The notes below the pieces were generated by a model, which saw only the letters and a list, made by a program, of their open reading frames with translations, made no database searches and was not told the origin of the DNA. Source: Acidobacteriota bacterium (GTDB lineage: Bacteria; Acidobacteriota; Polarisedimenticolia; J045). From it: DNA of 58,496 bases. Shown one piece after another: positions 37,684 to 46,058 of this stretch (position 1 is the stretch's first letter; each line of letters begins with the position of its first letter). The translations under genes and the position numbers were made by a program. The stretch lies in NCBI GenBank assembly GCA_030949985.1, contig JAUZRX010000033.1, forward strand, positions 1 to 58,496, written 5' to 3'.

Positions 37684-39081
37684 CTAGCCCCCACTGCCGG
37701 AAGTGTTATCTTCTTCGCCCACGACTCGGGGCATGCCCTCGCCCTTCAGCCGGTGCTTGCGCAGCAAGTTGTAAACCTGCCGTGGCGAAAGGCCGCTGGC
37801 CCGCGCGATCTCCCCCACCCTGCCCCGGGTCGCCAGCAGGGCATTGGCCAGGTATTCCCTTTCGAAGGCGTCGAGCACCCGCCGCTTCTCGTCGTGGTAG
37901 GGCATGATCAGTCGATCGGGAACCTGGTCGGGAGCCAGGCGGAGAATGCCGTCCCGGCAGAAGACCACCAGGCGCTCGAGCTCGTTCTCCAGTTCCCGGA
38001 CGTTGCCCCGCCAAGGCCGCGACTCGAGCCAGCGAGTCACCTCGGGGTCGACCCGCCTGACCGTGCGGCCATGGCGCCGCGCCAAGGCGGGAAGGAAGTG
38101 GGCCACGAGCAAAGGAATGTCTTCTTTGCGCTCCCGCAGGGGCGGCAAGCGGATCGGAACCACGTTCAGCCGATAGTAGAGATCCTCCCGGAACCGGCCG
38201 GCGTCGACCTCCTGCCGCAAGTCCCGGTGGGTCGCGGCGATGAAGCGCAGATCGACGGAACGACACTCGTCGGACCCGAGCGGTGTGACCACCCCTTCCT
38301 CGAGAAAGCGCAGCAGCTTGGGCTGGATCACCAGCGGCATCTCACCGATTTCATCGAGAAACAGGGTGCCCCGGTCGGCACTGAGCAGCTTGCCGTCACG
38401 GTTCTGCTCGGCGCCGGTGAAGGCCCCCCGAACGTAGCCGAAGAGTTCGGCCTCGAGCAGGGTGTCGGGAATCGCCGCGCAATTGACGGGGACAAAGGGC
38501 CCCTCCCGCCGCGGCGACAGGCGGTGTATCGCACGAGCGACGACCTCCTTGCCCGTCCCGGTCTCCCCGAGGATCAGCACGGTCGCACGGGTGCCGGCCA
38601 CGTCCTCGATCAACCGGCGCACCTCGACCATGGGGGCGGATTGCCCGACCAGGCCGTGTTGGGCCGGGGCCAGGGTACGCCGACCGGCACCAGCCGCGGT
38701 TCCCGCGGCACGGTGCACCTCGCCGACCAGCTCACAATAGTCGAGAGGGCGTGGCAGATAACTGAAGGCACCGATCTGCATCGCCTCGACGGCGGTCTTC
38801 TCGTTGCCGTGGGAAGAGACCAGTAGGACCGGAAGCCCGGGATAGCGACGGTTGACGTAACGCAGCAACTCGAGCCCGTTGAGATAGCCGGGCAGGTCGT
38901 AGCTGGTGACAATCACGTCCGGGGAGAGTTCGTCGATATCCCGCAGAACACGGCTTGCCTCATCGACAGTCGTGACCCGAAAGCCCGCCTCCTCGAGGCA
39001 GCGGCACATCGCCTTGCTGGCCGCGGGATCCTCTTCGACCAGAACGACGTGTCCGGAACCGGGCGTGACGGGCGCACTCAT
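37684..39081 (-). CDS. NtrC-family sigma-54 activator with degenerate receiver
   Basis: A 465-residue regulator. Receiver-like domain at about 8-125; AAA+ domain at about 145-385 with Walker A GETGTGKE, sigma-54 contact loop GAFTGA, Walker B LFLDEIGE and arginine-finger segment REDLYYRLNV; C-terminal Fis-type helix-turn-helix (RVGEIARASGLSPRQVYNLL). In the receiver the phosphoacceptor position in PDVIVTSYDLPG is Ser rather than Asp, and the conserved Lys is Arg (YLPRPLDY), so ordinary phosphorylation is unlikely. It lies upstream of the Rieske-nap cluster on the same strand and is its likely regulator. ATG 39195 would add 38 residues. Confidence 0.88.
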   Translation of the reverse strand: MSAPVTPGSGHVVLVEEDPAASKAMCRCLEEAGFRVTTVDEASRVLRDIDELSPDVIVTSYDLPGYLNGLELLRYVNRRYPGLPVLLVSSHGNEKTAVEAMQIGAFSYLPRPLDYCELVGEVHRAAGTAAGAGRRTLAPAQHGLVGQSAPMVEVRRLIEDVAGTRATVLILGETGTGKEVVARAIHRLSPRREGPFVPVNCAAIPDTLLEAELFGYVRGAFTGAEQNRDGKLLSADRGTLFLDEIGEMPLVIQPKLLRFLEEGVVTPLGSDECRSVDLRFIAATHRDLRQEVDAGRFREDLYYRLNVVPIRLPPLRERKEDIPLLVAHFLPALARRHGRTVRRVDPEVTRWLESRPWRGNVRELENELERLVVFCRDGILRLAPDQVPDRLIMPYHDEKRRVLDAFEREYLANALLATRGRVGEIARASGLSPRQVYNLLRKHRLKGEGMPRVVGEEDNTSGSGG

Positions 39082-39366
39082 GACCGCCGCCACCCGCGTG
39101 GCCCCGCGACGCCTCCGGACAGCACGAGACAAATGGGCAAGATGGACCGGCTCCTCGGGTGGGATGGAATCGAGGTTCGCGGCATTATCCCGCATGATGC
39201 CTGAACCTTCGAGCGGAAATGCCGGAGACGCAGGGGAGAGGATCCCAAGGACGACCGGCGTGCTCGTGGGGCGTCGCGGCCGAAGGACTCGGGAAGGCGG
39301 GGCTTCCGTTCCATGACGCCTGGCCGGAGTCCAGCTGCCACAGAAGATCGCGAGGAGACAACCCAG

Positions 39367-40470
39367 GTGTTCCGCAAGCCGCAGCCCATCGCCTCGCTGG
39401 GTCGAACCCTGCTCACCTGGTACGACCAACACCACCGGCGCCTGCCCTGGCGGGAGACCCGCTCCCCCTACCCCGTCTGGATCTCCGAAATCATGCTCCA
39501 GCAGACCACCGTCGAGACGGTGATTCCCTACTGGAAGCGCTTCATCGAGAGGCTTCCCGACGTCGAGGCCCTGGCCGCCGCCACCGAGGACCGGGTGCTG
39601 ACCCTCTGGGCAGGACTCGGCTACTACCGCCGGGCCCGCTTCCTGCGGGCCGCCGCCCGGCATATCGTCGACGTCCACGGAGGCCGCTTTCCCCGGACGG
39701 TCGAAGGCTTGCGCGCCTTACCGGGCATCGGAACCTACACGGCGGCAGCCATCGCGTCGATTTGCTTCGATGTTCGCGAACCCGTCGTGGACGGCAACGT
39801 GATCCGGGTACTCGGCCGTTGCCTGGCCCTCGAGGAAGACCCCCGACGGGGAACCGGGCGCCGACGCATCGAGGCCGCGGCACGGGAAATCCTGGACCCC
39901 GCCCGGCCGGGAGACTCCAACCAGGCCCTGATGGAAGTCGGTGCCATGGTCTGCCGCCCGCGCAGCCCCCGCTGTTCCGCCTGCCCGCTGGCACCCGGCT
40001 GCGCGGGGCGAGCGGGGGGGAATCCGGAAACCTACCCTCCCCCGCCGACGCGTTCGCCCATGGTGGAGGTCTGCCGGCTGGGCGTGATCGTCGAGGACTT
40101 CCAGGGCCGGCTGCTGCTGCGCCGCGTTCCCGCGGGCGAACACAACGCGGGGCTCTGGGAACTTCCCTGGATCCCAGTGGAGGCTCCCCATCCAGGGATA
40201 TCCGCACCTCTCCGGCGCCGGCTGGAAGACGCGGTGGGTTTCCCCCTGACCGGTATCACGGGGCCGGTGGCGGAGATCCGCCACGTCATCACCCGGCATC
40301 GCATCCAACTCCGCCTGCACCGGGCACGGCCGGCGGGGCCCGCGCCCCGTTCCCGGCGGGGCTGGCGCTGGCTCCCCCCCGCCCAGGCAGGCCGCCTGGC
40401 GCTGACAGGGGCCACCGGCAGCGCTCTCGGCACCTTCCACCGCGGGGCGAAGCGTGTCCATCGGGGCTGA
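39367..40470 (+). CDS. mutY: A/G-specific adenine glycosylase
   Basis: A 367-residue MutY, which removes adenine mispaired with 8-oxoguanine. The catalytic Glu lies in SEIMLQQTTVETV, the helix-hairpin-helix in LPGIGTYTAAAI, and the catalytic Asp in VDGNVIRVLGR. The 4Fe-4S Cys pattern is C-x6-C-x2-C-x5-C (CRPRSPRCSACPLAPGC). The C-terminal NUDIX-like 8-oxoG recognition domain follows. GTG 39367 is chosen because AGGAG lies 9 nt upstream; ATG 39313 would add 18 unconserved residues. Confidence 0.93.
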   Translation: MFRKPQPIASLGRTLLTWYDQHHRRLPWRETRSPYPVWISEIMLQQTTVETVIPYWKRFIERLPDVEALAAATEDRVLTLWAGLGYYRRARFLRAAARHIVDVHGGRFPRTVEGLRALPGIGTYTAAAIASICFDVREPVVDGNVIRVLGRCLALEEDPRRGTGRRRIEAAAREILDPARPGDSNQALMEVGAMVCRPRSPRCSACPLAPGCAGRAGGNPETYPPPPTRSPMVEVCRLGVIVEDFQGRLLLRRVPAGEHNAGLWELPWIPVEAPHPGISAPLRRRLEDAVGFPLTGITGPVAEIRHVITRHRIQLRLHRARPAGPAPRSRRGWRWLPPAQAGRLALTGATGSALGTFHRGAKRVHRG

Positions 40471-40521
40471 GACGCTCAAAAGGAGGAAAACAGCCGGAGG
40501 GGAAGCCCTCACCCGACCGCT

Positions 40522-40959
40522 TCAGGGCTCGGCCTCGCCCCCAGGACGGTGGACCTCTCCCGCCGGTTCGGCGGCGGCCGGTAGTGACGCCGGTGACCGC
40601 GACGACGCTTCGGCCCCGGTGCCGACGCGGGCCTGAAAGCGCCCTCCCTCCTCCACCTGTAGCGCGGGGCGCTGCAACTGCATTTCACCGCGAAACTGCC
40701 CGCCGGCGGCGATGCGCACCGATTTGCGAACGAGAGCCGTCGCGTCCACGGTGCCGAAGACGATCAACTCGTCGACTTCCAGGCGACCACTGACGGACGC
40801 GCCCTCACCGACCACCAACACCCCTCCCTCGAGGGTGACGCCGTTGAGCCGGCCGTCGACTCGCAAACAACCCGCGAAACGCAAGACCCCGCCGGCGAGG
40901 CGCACTTCCTCGCCCAGCCAGGCGTTGATCGCCTCTCCTTTCACACCGGAGCGGGGCAT
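40522..40959 (-). CDS. Bactofilin-family polymer-forming protein
   Basis: A 145-residue protein whose central ~85 residues form the right-handed beta-helix of bactofilins (DUF583): repeated short turns such as FAGCLRVDGRLNG, LVVGEGASVSGRLEVDELIV and VRKSVRIAAGGQFRGEM. Flexible, Ala/Pro-rich C-terminal tail. It starts 3 bp after parB, so it belongs to the parAB operon. In myxobacteria, bactofilin polymers are known to anchor ParAB-type segregation proteins, and a similar role is inferred here. Confidence 0.85.
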   Translation of the reverse strand: MPRSGVKGEAINAWLGEEVRLAGGVLRFAGCLRVDGRLNGVTLEGGVLVVGEGASVSGRLEVDELIVFGTVDATALVRKSVRIAAGGQFRGEMQLQRPALQVEEGGRFQARVGTGAEASSRSPASLPAAAEPAGEVHRPGGEAEP

Positions 40960-40962
40960 CGA

Positions 40963-41889
40963 TCAGGCGGAACGGGAGTGAGTGGAAGCCGAAAGAAGAA
41001 GGCGGTAGAGACGATCGAGATCTTCGCCGTCGGCAAAGAGAATTTCGAGGCGGCCACGACCCCGGGCGGACTGCACGATGCGCACCCGGGCCTCGAGAGC
41101 CCGGCTGAGATCCTCTTCGGCGGCCGCGACGTTGGGATCCTTGCGCCGCGCCTTCTTCACCGCTCCCTCGCCCGCCGGGGCCACGAGTTGCTGAACCTGC
41201 TGCTCGGTCTCGCGCACCGACCAGCCCCGCCGGGCGGCCCGCTCGGCCAGGCGCTGCTGCTGTTCGGGCCGGGGCAGACCCGCCAGAGCGCGACCATGCC
41301 CCATGGTCAGCACACCCCGCTCGAGCAGCTCCTGCACCTCCCGCGGCAGGTCGAGTAACCGCAGATAGTTGGCCACCGTGCTGCGCGGCTTGCCGACCCG
41401 CGAAGCGACTTCCGCCTGGGTCAGACCGAAGCCACGTACCAGTTCGCGAAACGCCAGGGCGGTCTCCATCGGCCCCAGGTCGTCCCGTTGCAGGTTCTCC
41501 ACCAGCGCGAACTCGAGCAGGCGGCTGTCGGGCAGATCCCGAATCACGGCAGGTACGGTTTCGAGGCCCGCCAGGGCCGCCGCACGCAAGCGGCGCTCGC
41601 CGGCAACCAGCGTGTAACCACCGTCCTTCTCGGGACAAACCAGCAGGGGCTGCAGAATACCGCTGGCCCGAATCGAAGCCGCCAGGGAATCGAGTTCCTC
41701 GGCATCGAATTCGCGGCGGGGCTGGTGGGGATTGGGGCGAATCCGGTCCAGGGGCAGTTCGGTCACCCCCCCTTCCCCGCCGGCGGCCCGGGAACCGACG
41801 ACAGCGCCGAGGGGATCTCCACCCCGCGCCTCGGGAATCAGACTACCGAGACCCTTACCCAGCGCCCTGCGCTTCGGCTGACCCTTCAC
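40963..41889 (-). CDS. parB: Chromosome-partitioning protein ParB
   Basis: A 308-residue ParB/Spo0J. The N-terminal RRALGKGLGSLIPEA is the ParA-interaction segment, the CTP-binding box is LVAGERRLRAA (about 93-103), and the helix-turn-helix is LTQAEVASRVGKPRSTVANYL (quoted in part as LTQAEVASRVGKPRS). The C-terminal dimerisation domain is present. It overlaps the end of parA by 35 bp. The likely binding sites are three palindromes at 42821, 43149 and 43205. Confidence 0.95.
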   Translation of the reverse strand: MKGQPKRRALGKGLGSLIPEARGGDPLGAVVGSRAAGGEGGVTELPLDRIRPNPHQPRREFDAEELDSLAASIRASGILQPLLVCPEKDGGYTLVAGERRLRAAALAGLETVPAVIRDLPDSRLLEFALVENLQRDDLGPMETALAFRELVRGFGLTQAEVASRVGKPRSTVANYLRLLDLPREVQELLERGVLTMGHGRALAGLPRPEQQQRLAERAARRGWSVRETEQQVQQLVAPAGEGAVKKARRKDPNVAAAEEDLSRALEARVRIVQSARGRGRLEILFADGEDLDRLYRLLLSASTHSRSA

Positions 41890-42643
41890 GGCTCAGAACC
41901 TCCCTGGCAAGATCGAGATAGGCGGCTGCCCCCTTCGATCTGGAATCATAGAGAAACACGGGCTTCCCGAACGAAGGCGCTTCACCGAGGCGGATGTTCC
42001 GGGGGATCACCGTGCTGTAAACCGAACCCTTGAAGAACTGGTAGACCTCTTCGGCCACCTGCCGGGAGAGATTGGTCCTGTCGTCGTACATGGTGAGCAA
42101 GACACCTTCGACCTTGAGCTGGGGATTCAGCGCCTGCTTGACCCTGCGCAGGGTCTCGATGAGCTGGGTGACGCCCTCGAGAGCCAGGTACTCACACTGG
42201 ATCGGAATCAACACCGAAGTCGCCGCTGTCAGCGCGTTGACCGTGAGAAAACCGAGGCTGGGAGGGCAATCCATCAGCAGGAAATCGAAATCGCCACGGA
42301 TCCGGGAGAAGATCTCGTTGAGGCGGTATTCCCGGCGGGGCATACCGGCCAGTTCCACCTCCGCGCCCGTCAGCTCGTTGTCCGAGGGACAGAGAAAAAG
42401 ATTTTCCAGGTCTGTCGTCAGAAGAGTTTGATCGATCGGCGTACCCTCGATCAGGCAGTCGTAGATCGAGTAGCGCTGAGGATCGCGCTCGTAGCCCAGG
42501 GCGCGGGTACTGTTGGCCTGGGGGTCGAGATCCACCAGCAGGGTCTTGCGCCCCGCCAGGGCGAGGCCGGCGCCGAGATTGACCGCCGTAGTGGTCTTTC
42601 CCACGCCCCCCTTCTGATTGGCAACGGCAATCGCCTTCGGCAT
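41855..42643 (-). CDS. parA: Chromosome-partitioning ATPase ParA/Soj
   Basis: A 262-residue Walker-type ATPase with the deviant Walker A KGGVGKTTT (residues 11-19), LLVDLDPQANST (Walker A') and FLLMDCPPSLGFLT (Walker B). It forms nucleoid-bound gradients that pull ParB-parS complexes. It is the first gene of the parA-parB-bactofilin operon, adjacent to mnmG and rsmG as in many bacterial origins. Confidence 0.95.
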   Translation of the reverse strand: MPKAIAVANQKGGVGKTTTAVNLGAGLALAGRKTLLVDLDPQANSTRALGYERDPQRYSIYDCLIEGTPIDQTLLTTDLENLFLCPSDNELTGAEVELAGMPRREYRLNEIFSRIRGDFDFLLMDCPPSLGFLTVNALTAATSVLIPIQCEYLALEGVTQLIETLRRVKQALNPQLKVEGVLLTMYDDRTNLSRQVAEEVYQFFKGSVYSTVIPRNIRLGEAPSFGKPVFLYDSRSKGAAAYLDLAREVLSREGSAEAQGAG

Positions 42644-42820
42644 CGTGAACCCGTCCTGAGAAAACGCCGAAGGATAGCACGGCGGTCTCGCCGCCTCCCC
42701 GAAAGACGGCTGGGATCTTTATCCTCGCCCCCGAAAACACAAGACAGACGTACGGCAAGCAGGAAGACAAGTCCAATCATAACAACAACATAGAGACATC
42801 CCCGGTGAGTCTGGCCCGAT

Positions 42821-42836
42821 TGTTCCACGTGGAACA
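42821..42836. promoter_or_regulatory. parS site 1
   Basis: TGTTCCACGTGGAACA is a perfect 16-bp palindrome. It matches the parS consensus TGTTTCACGTGAAACA except for C/G at the fifth position of each arm. It lies between parA and mnmG. Confidence 0.85.
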
Positions 42837-43148
42837 GGGCCGACGATCCCACGCCGGGGCACCCACGCAGAGGGCCAGCGAGGACCCCGGGGCGGGGAAG
42901 GGGGGGCGTACGAAGGCCGGAATCCCCGGGAAGACACCATGGCGAGGGGCATGGAGCCCCCCCCCCCGGAAGGAGCAGAGGCGCCCCCGGGGACAGCGCA
43001 GGGGCCCGCGGGCGTTTTCACCCCGGGAGCGGCTGAACCCGAACAGGCGAAGCCCGGGCCGGGAGGGATCCCAGGGGTCCCGCCATGTGAAAACGCGCCG
43101 CTCGCTCCGATGCGTTCCCGTACCCGGCGCGACCCCGTCCCGGGCCGA

Positions 43149-43164
43149 TGTTCCACGTGGAACC
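43149..43164. promoter_or_regulatory. parS site 2
   Basis: TGTTCCACGTGGAACC matches site 1 at 15 of 16 positions, with the last base changed. It lies 114 bp upstream of the mnmG start, measured from the left edge of the site. Confidence 0.8.
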
Positions 43165-43204
43165 ATCTGCCCACGCCGCACCGAAGGCTCGCCGCCCCGA
43201 CCGA

Positions 43205-43220
43205 TGTTCCACGTGGAACA
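43205..43220. promoter_or_regulatory. parS site 3
   Basis: TGTTCCACGTGGAACA again, and the palindrome extends to 24 bp (43201-43224 region, CGA and TCG flanks). It lies 56 bp from site 2 and 42 bp upstream of the mnmG ATG. Confidence 0.85.
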
Positions 43221-43262
43221 TCGGCCCGCTCACCGGGGCGGACAACCCTCTCAGCAGGTACC

Positions 43263-45134
43263 ATGAACACTTCACTTGGACCCGGGAAGAAGAGTGCGCC
43301 CACGCCCATGAGAGCTACGGATCCTATCGTCGTCATTGGAGGCGGCCATGCCGGCCTGGAGGCAGCTCACGCGGCCTTTCGCATGGGCATGCCGGTGGTT
43401 CTGCTGACCCTGCACCGGGATTCCCTGGCGCGCCTGTCGTGCAACCCCGCCATCGGCGGTATCGGCAAGTCCCACCTCGTTCGGGAGATCGACGCCCTCG
43501 GGGGCCTGATGGCCCGGGCCGCGGACGCCGCCGGCATCCACTTCCGTGTGCTCAACGCCAGTCGGGGCCCCGCCGTCCAGGGCCCCCGCATCCAGCAAGA
43601 CCTGGAGGCCTACCCCCGGGCCATCGGAAGCTGGCTCGAAGAGACGGACATCACGATCCGTCAGGCTGAGGCCATGGATCTGCAACTCCGCGGCGGGCGT
43701 GTCTGCGGCGTGGTGACCCGCGAGGGGGAGGTCATCGCGGCTTCCGCGGTGGTCCTGACCTCCGGTACCTTCCTCGGGGGCCGCCTCTTCCGGGGAGACG
43801 AGGTCGTTGAAGGCGGGAGGGCAGGGGAGGCGGCCTCCAACGGACTGAGCGCCGCCTTGCGGCGGGCGGGCCTGCGGCTGGAACGCTTCAAGACGGGGAC
43901 ACCCCCGAGGATTCTGGCCGACTCCATCGACTACCACGCCCTCGAGGTCCAGCCAGGAGACGAAAACCCCGTGCCCCTGGCCTTCGAAAACCTGGCACGG
44001 CGTGACTTCCGCCCCGACCTGCCACAGGTCCACACCCATATCGCCCATTCCAATCCGCGGACCCACGATCTGGTCCGGGCCAACCTGGACCGGTCTCCCC
44101 TCTACACGGGGAAGATCCGCAGCCAGGGCCCCCGCTATTGCCCCTCCTTCGAAGACAAGGTCGTCAGGTTCTCGGACCGGGAGCACCACTTGCTTCACCT
44201 CGAACCCATGGGCCTCGGGCATCCCTGGATCTATGTCAACGGGATGTCCACCAGCCTCCCGGAAGAGGTGCAGGAGCAGGTCGTCCACTCGGTTCCCGGA
44301 CTCGAAGAAGCGAAGATCGCCCGCTACGGCTACGCGGTGGAGTACGACTACGTGCCTCCGACCCAGCTCTCGGCTTCCCTCGAAGTCCGATCTTTGCCGG
44401 GACTGTTCCTGGCCGGCCAGATCTGCGGGACGACCGGATACGAAGAGGCCGCCGCCCTGGGCCTGGTGGCTGGGGCCAATGCCGTGCTCGCCGCGCGAGG
44501 CGCCGAACCCTGGCACCCCTCCCGCCTGCAAAGCTACCTCGGCGTGATGGTGGACGACCTGACGGTTCGCGGCGTTCTCGAACCCTACCGCATGTTCACT
44601 TCCCGGGCCGAAATGAGGCTTTCGCTCGCTCCCGACACGGCGGATCGCCGTTTGGGCGACCTGGGCCACCGGTTGGGTCTGGTGAGCGCGAGCGGACAAC
44701 AGCGGATGACGACCCGCTGGACTCGAATCCGGCAGGCCCTCGAAACCCTGGATCCGGATGCGTCCTCGAAGAACACTCCCGGCCATCGCATTCGCCGGGG
44801 CGAGGACCCCGTCACGGTCCTCGAACAGGAAGCGCCCCACCTTGCGGAGTGGCCCCGGGCCGACCGTCACTCCCTGGTGGCCCTGATGCGTTACCGGGGT
44901 TACCTGGAGATCGAAAGGCGCGAAGCCAAGCGCCTGGAACGACTCGAGAAGGTGCGGATTCCAGGAGACTTCGCCTTCCAGCAGGTCCCCGGTCTTTCCC
45001 ACGAGGTCCGCCAGCGACTGGAGGAAGTCCGTCCCGCCCGCCTGGGGCAGGCAGCCCGCATCCCCGGCGTCACGCCTGCCGCTCTCGCCCTGCTGGCGTC
45101 GGCCCTGGGCCGACCCGAGGAGGCCGCCAGCTGA
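43263..45134 (+). CDS. mnmG: tRNA uridine-5-carboxymethylaminomethyl synthase subunit MnmG
   Basis: A 623-residue GidA-family flavoprotein that with MnmE modifies wobble uridine 34 of several tRNAs. FAD motif VVIGGGHAGLEAAHAAF near the N terminus; conserved SCNPAIGGIGKSHLVREID; Cys-containing ICGTTGYEEAAALGLVAG; C-terminal YRGYLEIERREAKRLE that binds MnmE. ATG 43263 is the first with an AGG-type ribosome site; ATG 43308 is also possible. rsmG follows with a one-base stop/start overlap. Confidence 0.95.
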   Translation: MNTSLGPGKKSAPTPMRATDPIVVIGGGHAGLEAAHAAFRMGMPVVLLTLHRDSLARLSCNPAIGGIGKSHLVREIDALGGLMARAADAAGIHFRVLNASRGPAVQGPRIQQDLEAYPRAIGSWLEETDITIRQAEAMDLQLRGGRVCGVVTREGEVIAASAVVLTSGTFLGGRLFRGDEVVEGGRAGEAASNGLSAALRRAGLRLERFKTGTPPRILADSIDYHALEVQPGDENPVPLAFENLARRDFRPDLPQVHTHIAHSNPRTHDLVRANLDRSPLYTGKIRSQGPRYCPSFEDKVVRFSDREHHLLHLEPMGLGHPWIYVNGMSTSLPEEVQEQVVHSVPGLEEAKIARYGYAVEYDYVPPTQLSASLEVRSLPGLFLAGQICGTTGYEEAAALGLVAGANAVLAARGAEPWHPSRLQSYLGVMVDDLTVRGVLEPYRMFTSRAEMRLSLAPDTADRRLGDLGHRLGLVSASGQQRMTTRWTRIRQALETLDPDASSKNTPGHRIRRGEDPVTVLEQEAPHLAEWPRADRHSLVALMRYRGYLEIERREAKRLERLEKVRIPGDFAFQQVPGLSHEVRQRLEEVRPARLGQAARIPGVTPAALALLASALGRPEEAAS

Positions 45135-45820
45135 TGGGATCCCCACATCCCCCCCCGAGCCGGGAAGAAATCGCCGCATTCGCTCGTCGAGCCTTCCGGG
45201 AAACCGGCCTGGCACTGCCCGATCCCATCGCCCTCGAAGCCCTGACACGCCACCTGGCCGAACTTTACCGCTGGAACGCCAGGATCAACCTGACGGCCAT
45301 CCGGGATCCCCGTGTCGGCGTGCGACGACACCTGGTCGAATCCTGGGAGGGAGTTCTGGCCCTGCGGGAGGCAGGGGTAGGGGAGGGAGGCCTGCTCGTG
45401 GATCTGGGCAGCGGAAACGGCTATCCGGCGCTCGGGATCCTGGCCGGGTTTCCCACCTGGCGCGGAGTCCTCTACGAATCCGTCGGCCGAAAAACAGATT
45501 TTCTTCGGTCTACGATTCAGCGCCTCGGCTGGACCGACAGGGTGGAGGTCCGCCAGGAACGGGTCCAACAGGCAGCGCAACTCCCGACCGCCGACGTCTT
45601 CTCCTTCCGGGCCTTTCCGCGACCCGACCAGTGGTCCGTCGAAATCCTCGGGACGCGACCCTCCGCAACCCTGCTCGCCTGGCTCGCCGCACAGGACGCC
45701 CGGCGCATCGGCGCTCTCCTCCAGGACGCGGGAGGGACCCCTCACATCCTGCCGCTGCGCTCCCACCGGGAGGGGGCGCTGCTCCTTGGCCGGGGAAGCT
45801 CCCGGTCAACGACACCCTGA
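45134..45820 (+). CDS. rsmG: 16S rRNA (guanine527-N7)-methyltransferase
   Basis: A 228-residue GidB. The family signature is present: LYRWNARINLTAIRDP, HLVESWEGVLAL and the SAM loop VDLGSGNGYPALGILAGFP. The usual RRKVAFL segment after the SAM site is replaced by VGRKTDFLRSTIQRLG, as in many relatives. It methylates G527 of 16S rRNA. The ATG shares a base with the mnmG stop (TGATG), the classic gidAB coupling. Confidence 0.93.
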   Translation: MGSPHPPPSREEIAAFARRAFRETGLALPDPIALEALTRHLAELYRWNARINLTAIRDPRVGVRRHLVESWEGVLALREAGVGEGGLLVDLGSGNGYPALGILAGFPTWRGVLYESVGRKTDFLRSTIQRLGWTDRVEVRQERVQQAAQLPTADVFSFRAFPRPDQWSVEILGTRPSATLLAWLAAQDARRIGALLQDAGGTPHILPLRSHREGALLLGRGSSRSTTP

Positions 45821-46058
45821 GAGGCTGTTTTTCGCATCCCGGAAACTTCCCACCCACAAGGCGAATGACGAATAAAAGGCGAAGTGTCAGCGTGCAGACA
45901 TGGCGAAAATTCTCCCCGGAACCGCTTAATTTACTATCGGTCAAACTTTGGCGACCCCGCGGAACGGCCCCTGCTTCTGGGGATAGCCGAAACGCCCCTG
46001 CACAGGGGTCAGGCGGGACCACCCGGGGTCAGGGAAAGGGTGGAGGCGCCTGCGGGCG

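Larger units (their letters stand above)
42644..43262. other. parA-mnmG intergenic region with parS sites
   Basis: This 619-bp divergent gap has three parS-type palindromes (listed separately). Open frames across it are made of Pro/Gly/Arg-rich low-complexity sequence and I do not accept them as genes. I see at most one weak DnaA-box-like sequence (TTATCCTCG near 42719), so there is no case for the replication origin itself in this gap. Confidence 0.6.

Noticed and set aside
42644-43262. Replication origin in the parA-mnmG gap
   Set aside because: Only one poor DnaA-box-like sequence, no AT-rich unwinding region and no dnaA or dnaN in the window.
42719-43336. 205-codon minus-strand frame over the parS sites
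   Set aside because: Its repeated VPRGT arises from reading the parS palindromes; the rest is low-complexity Gly/Pro/Arg sequence.
45821-46058. Small RNA (SRP-like) between rsmG and mnmE
   Set aside because: There are short stems such as CCCCTG-CA-CAGGGG, but the SRP RNA signature is missing and no promoter is evident.
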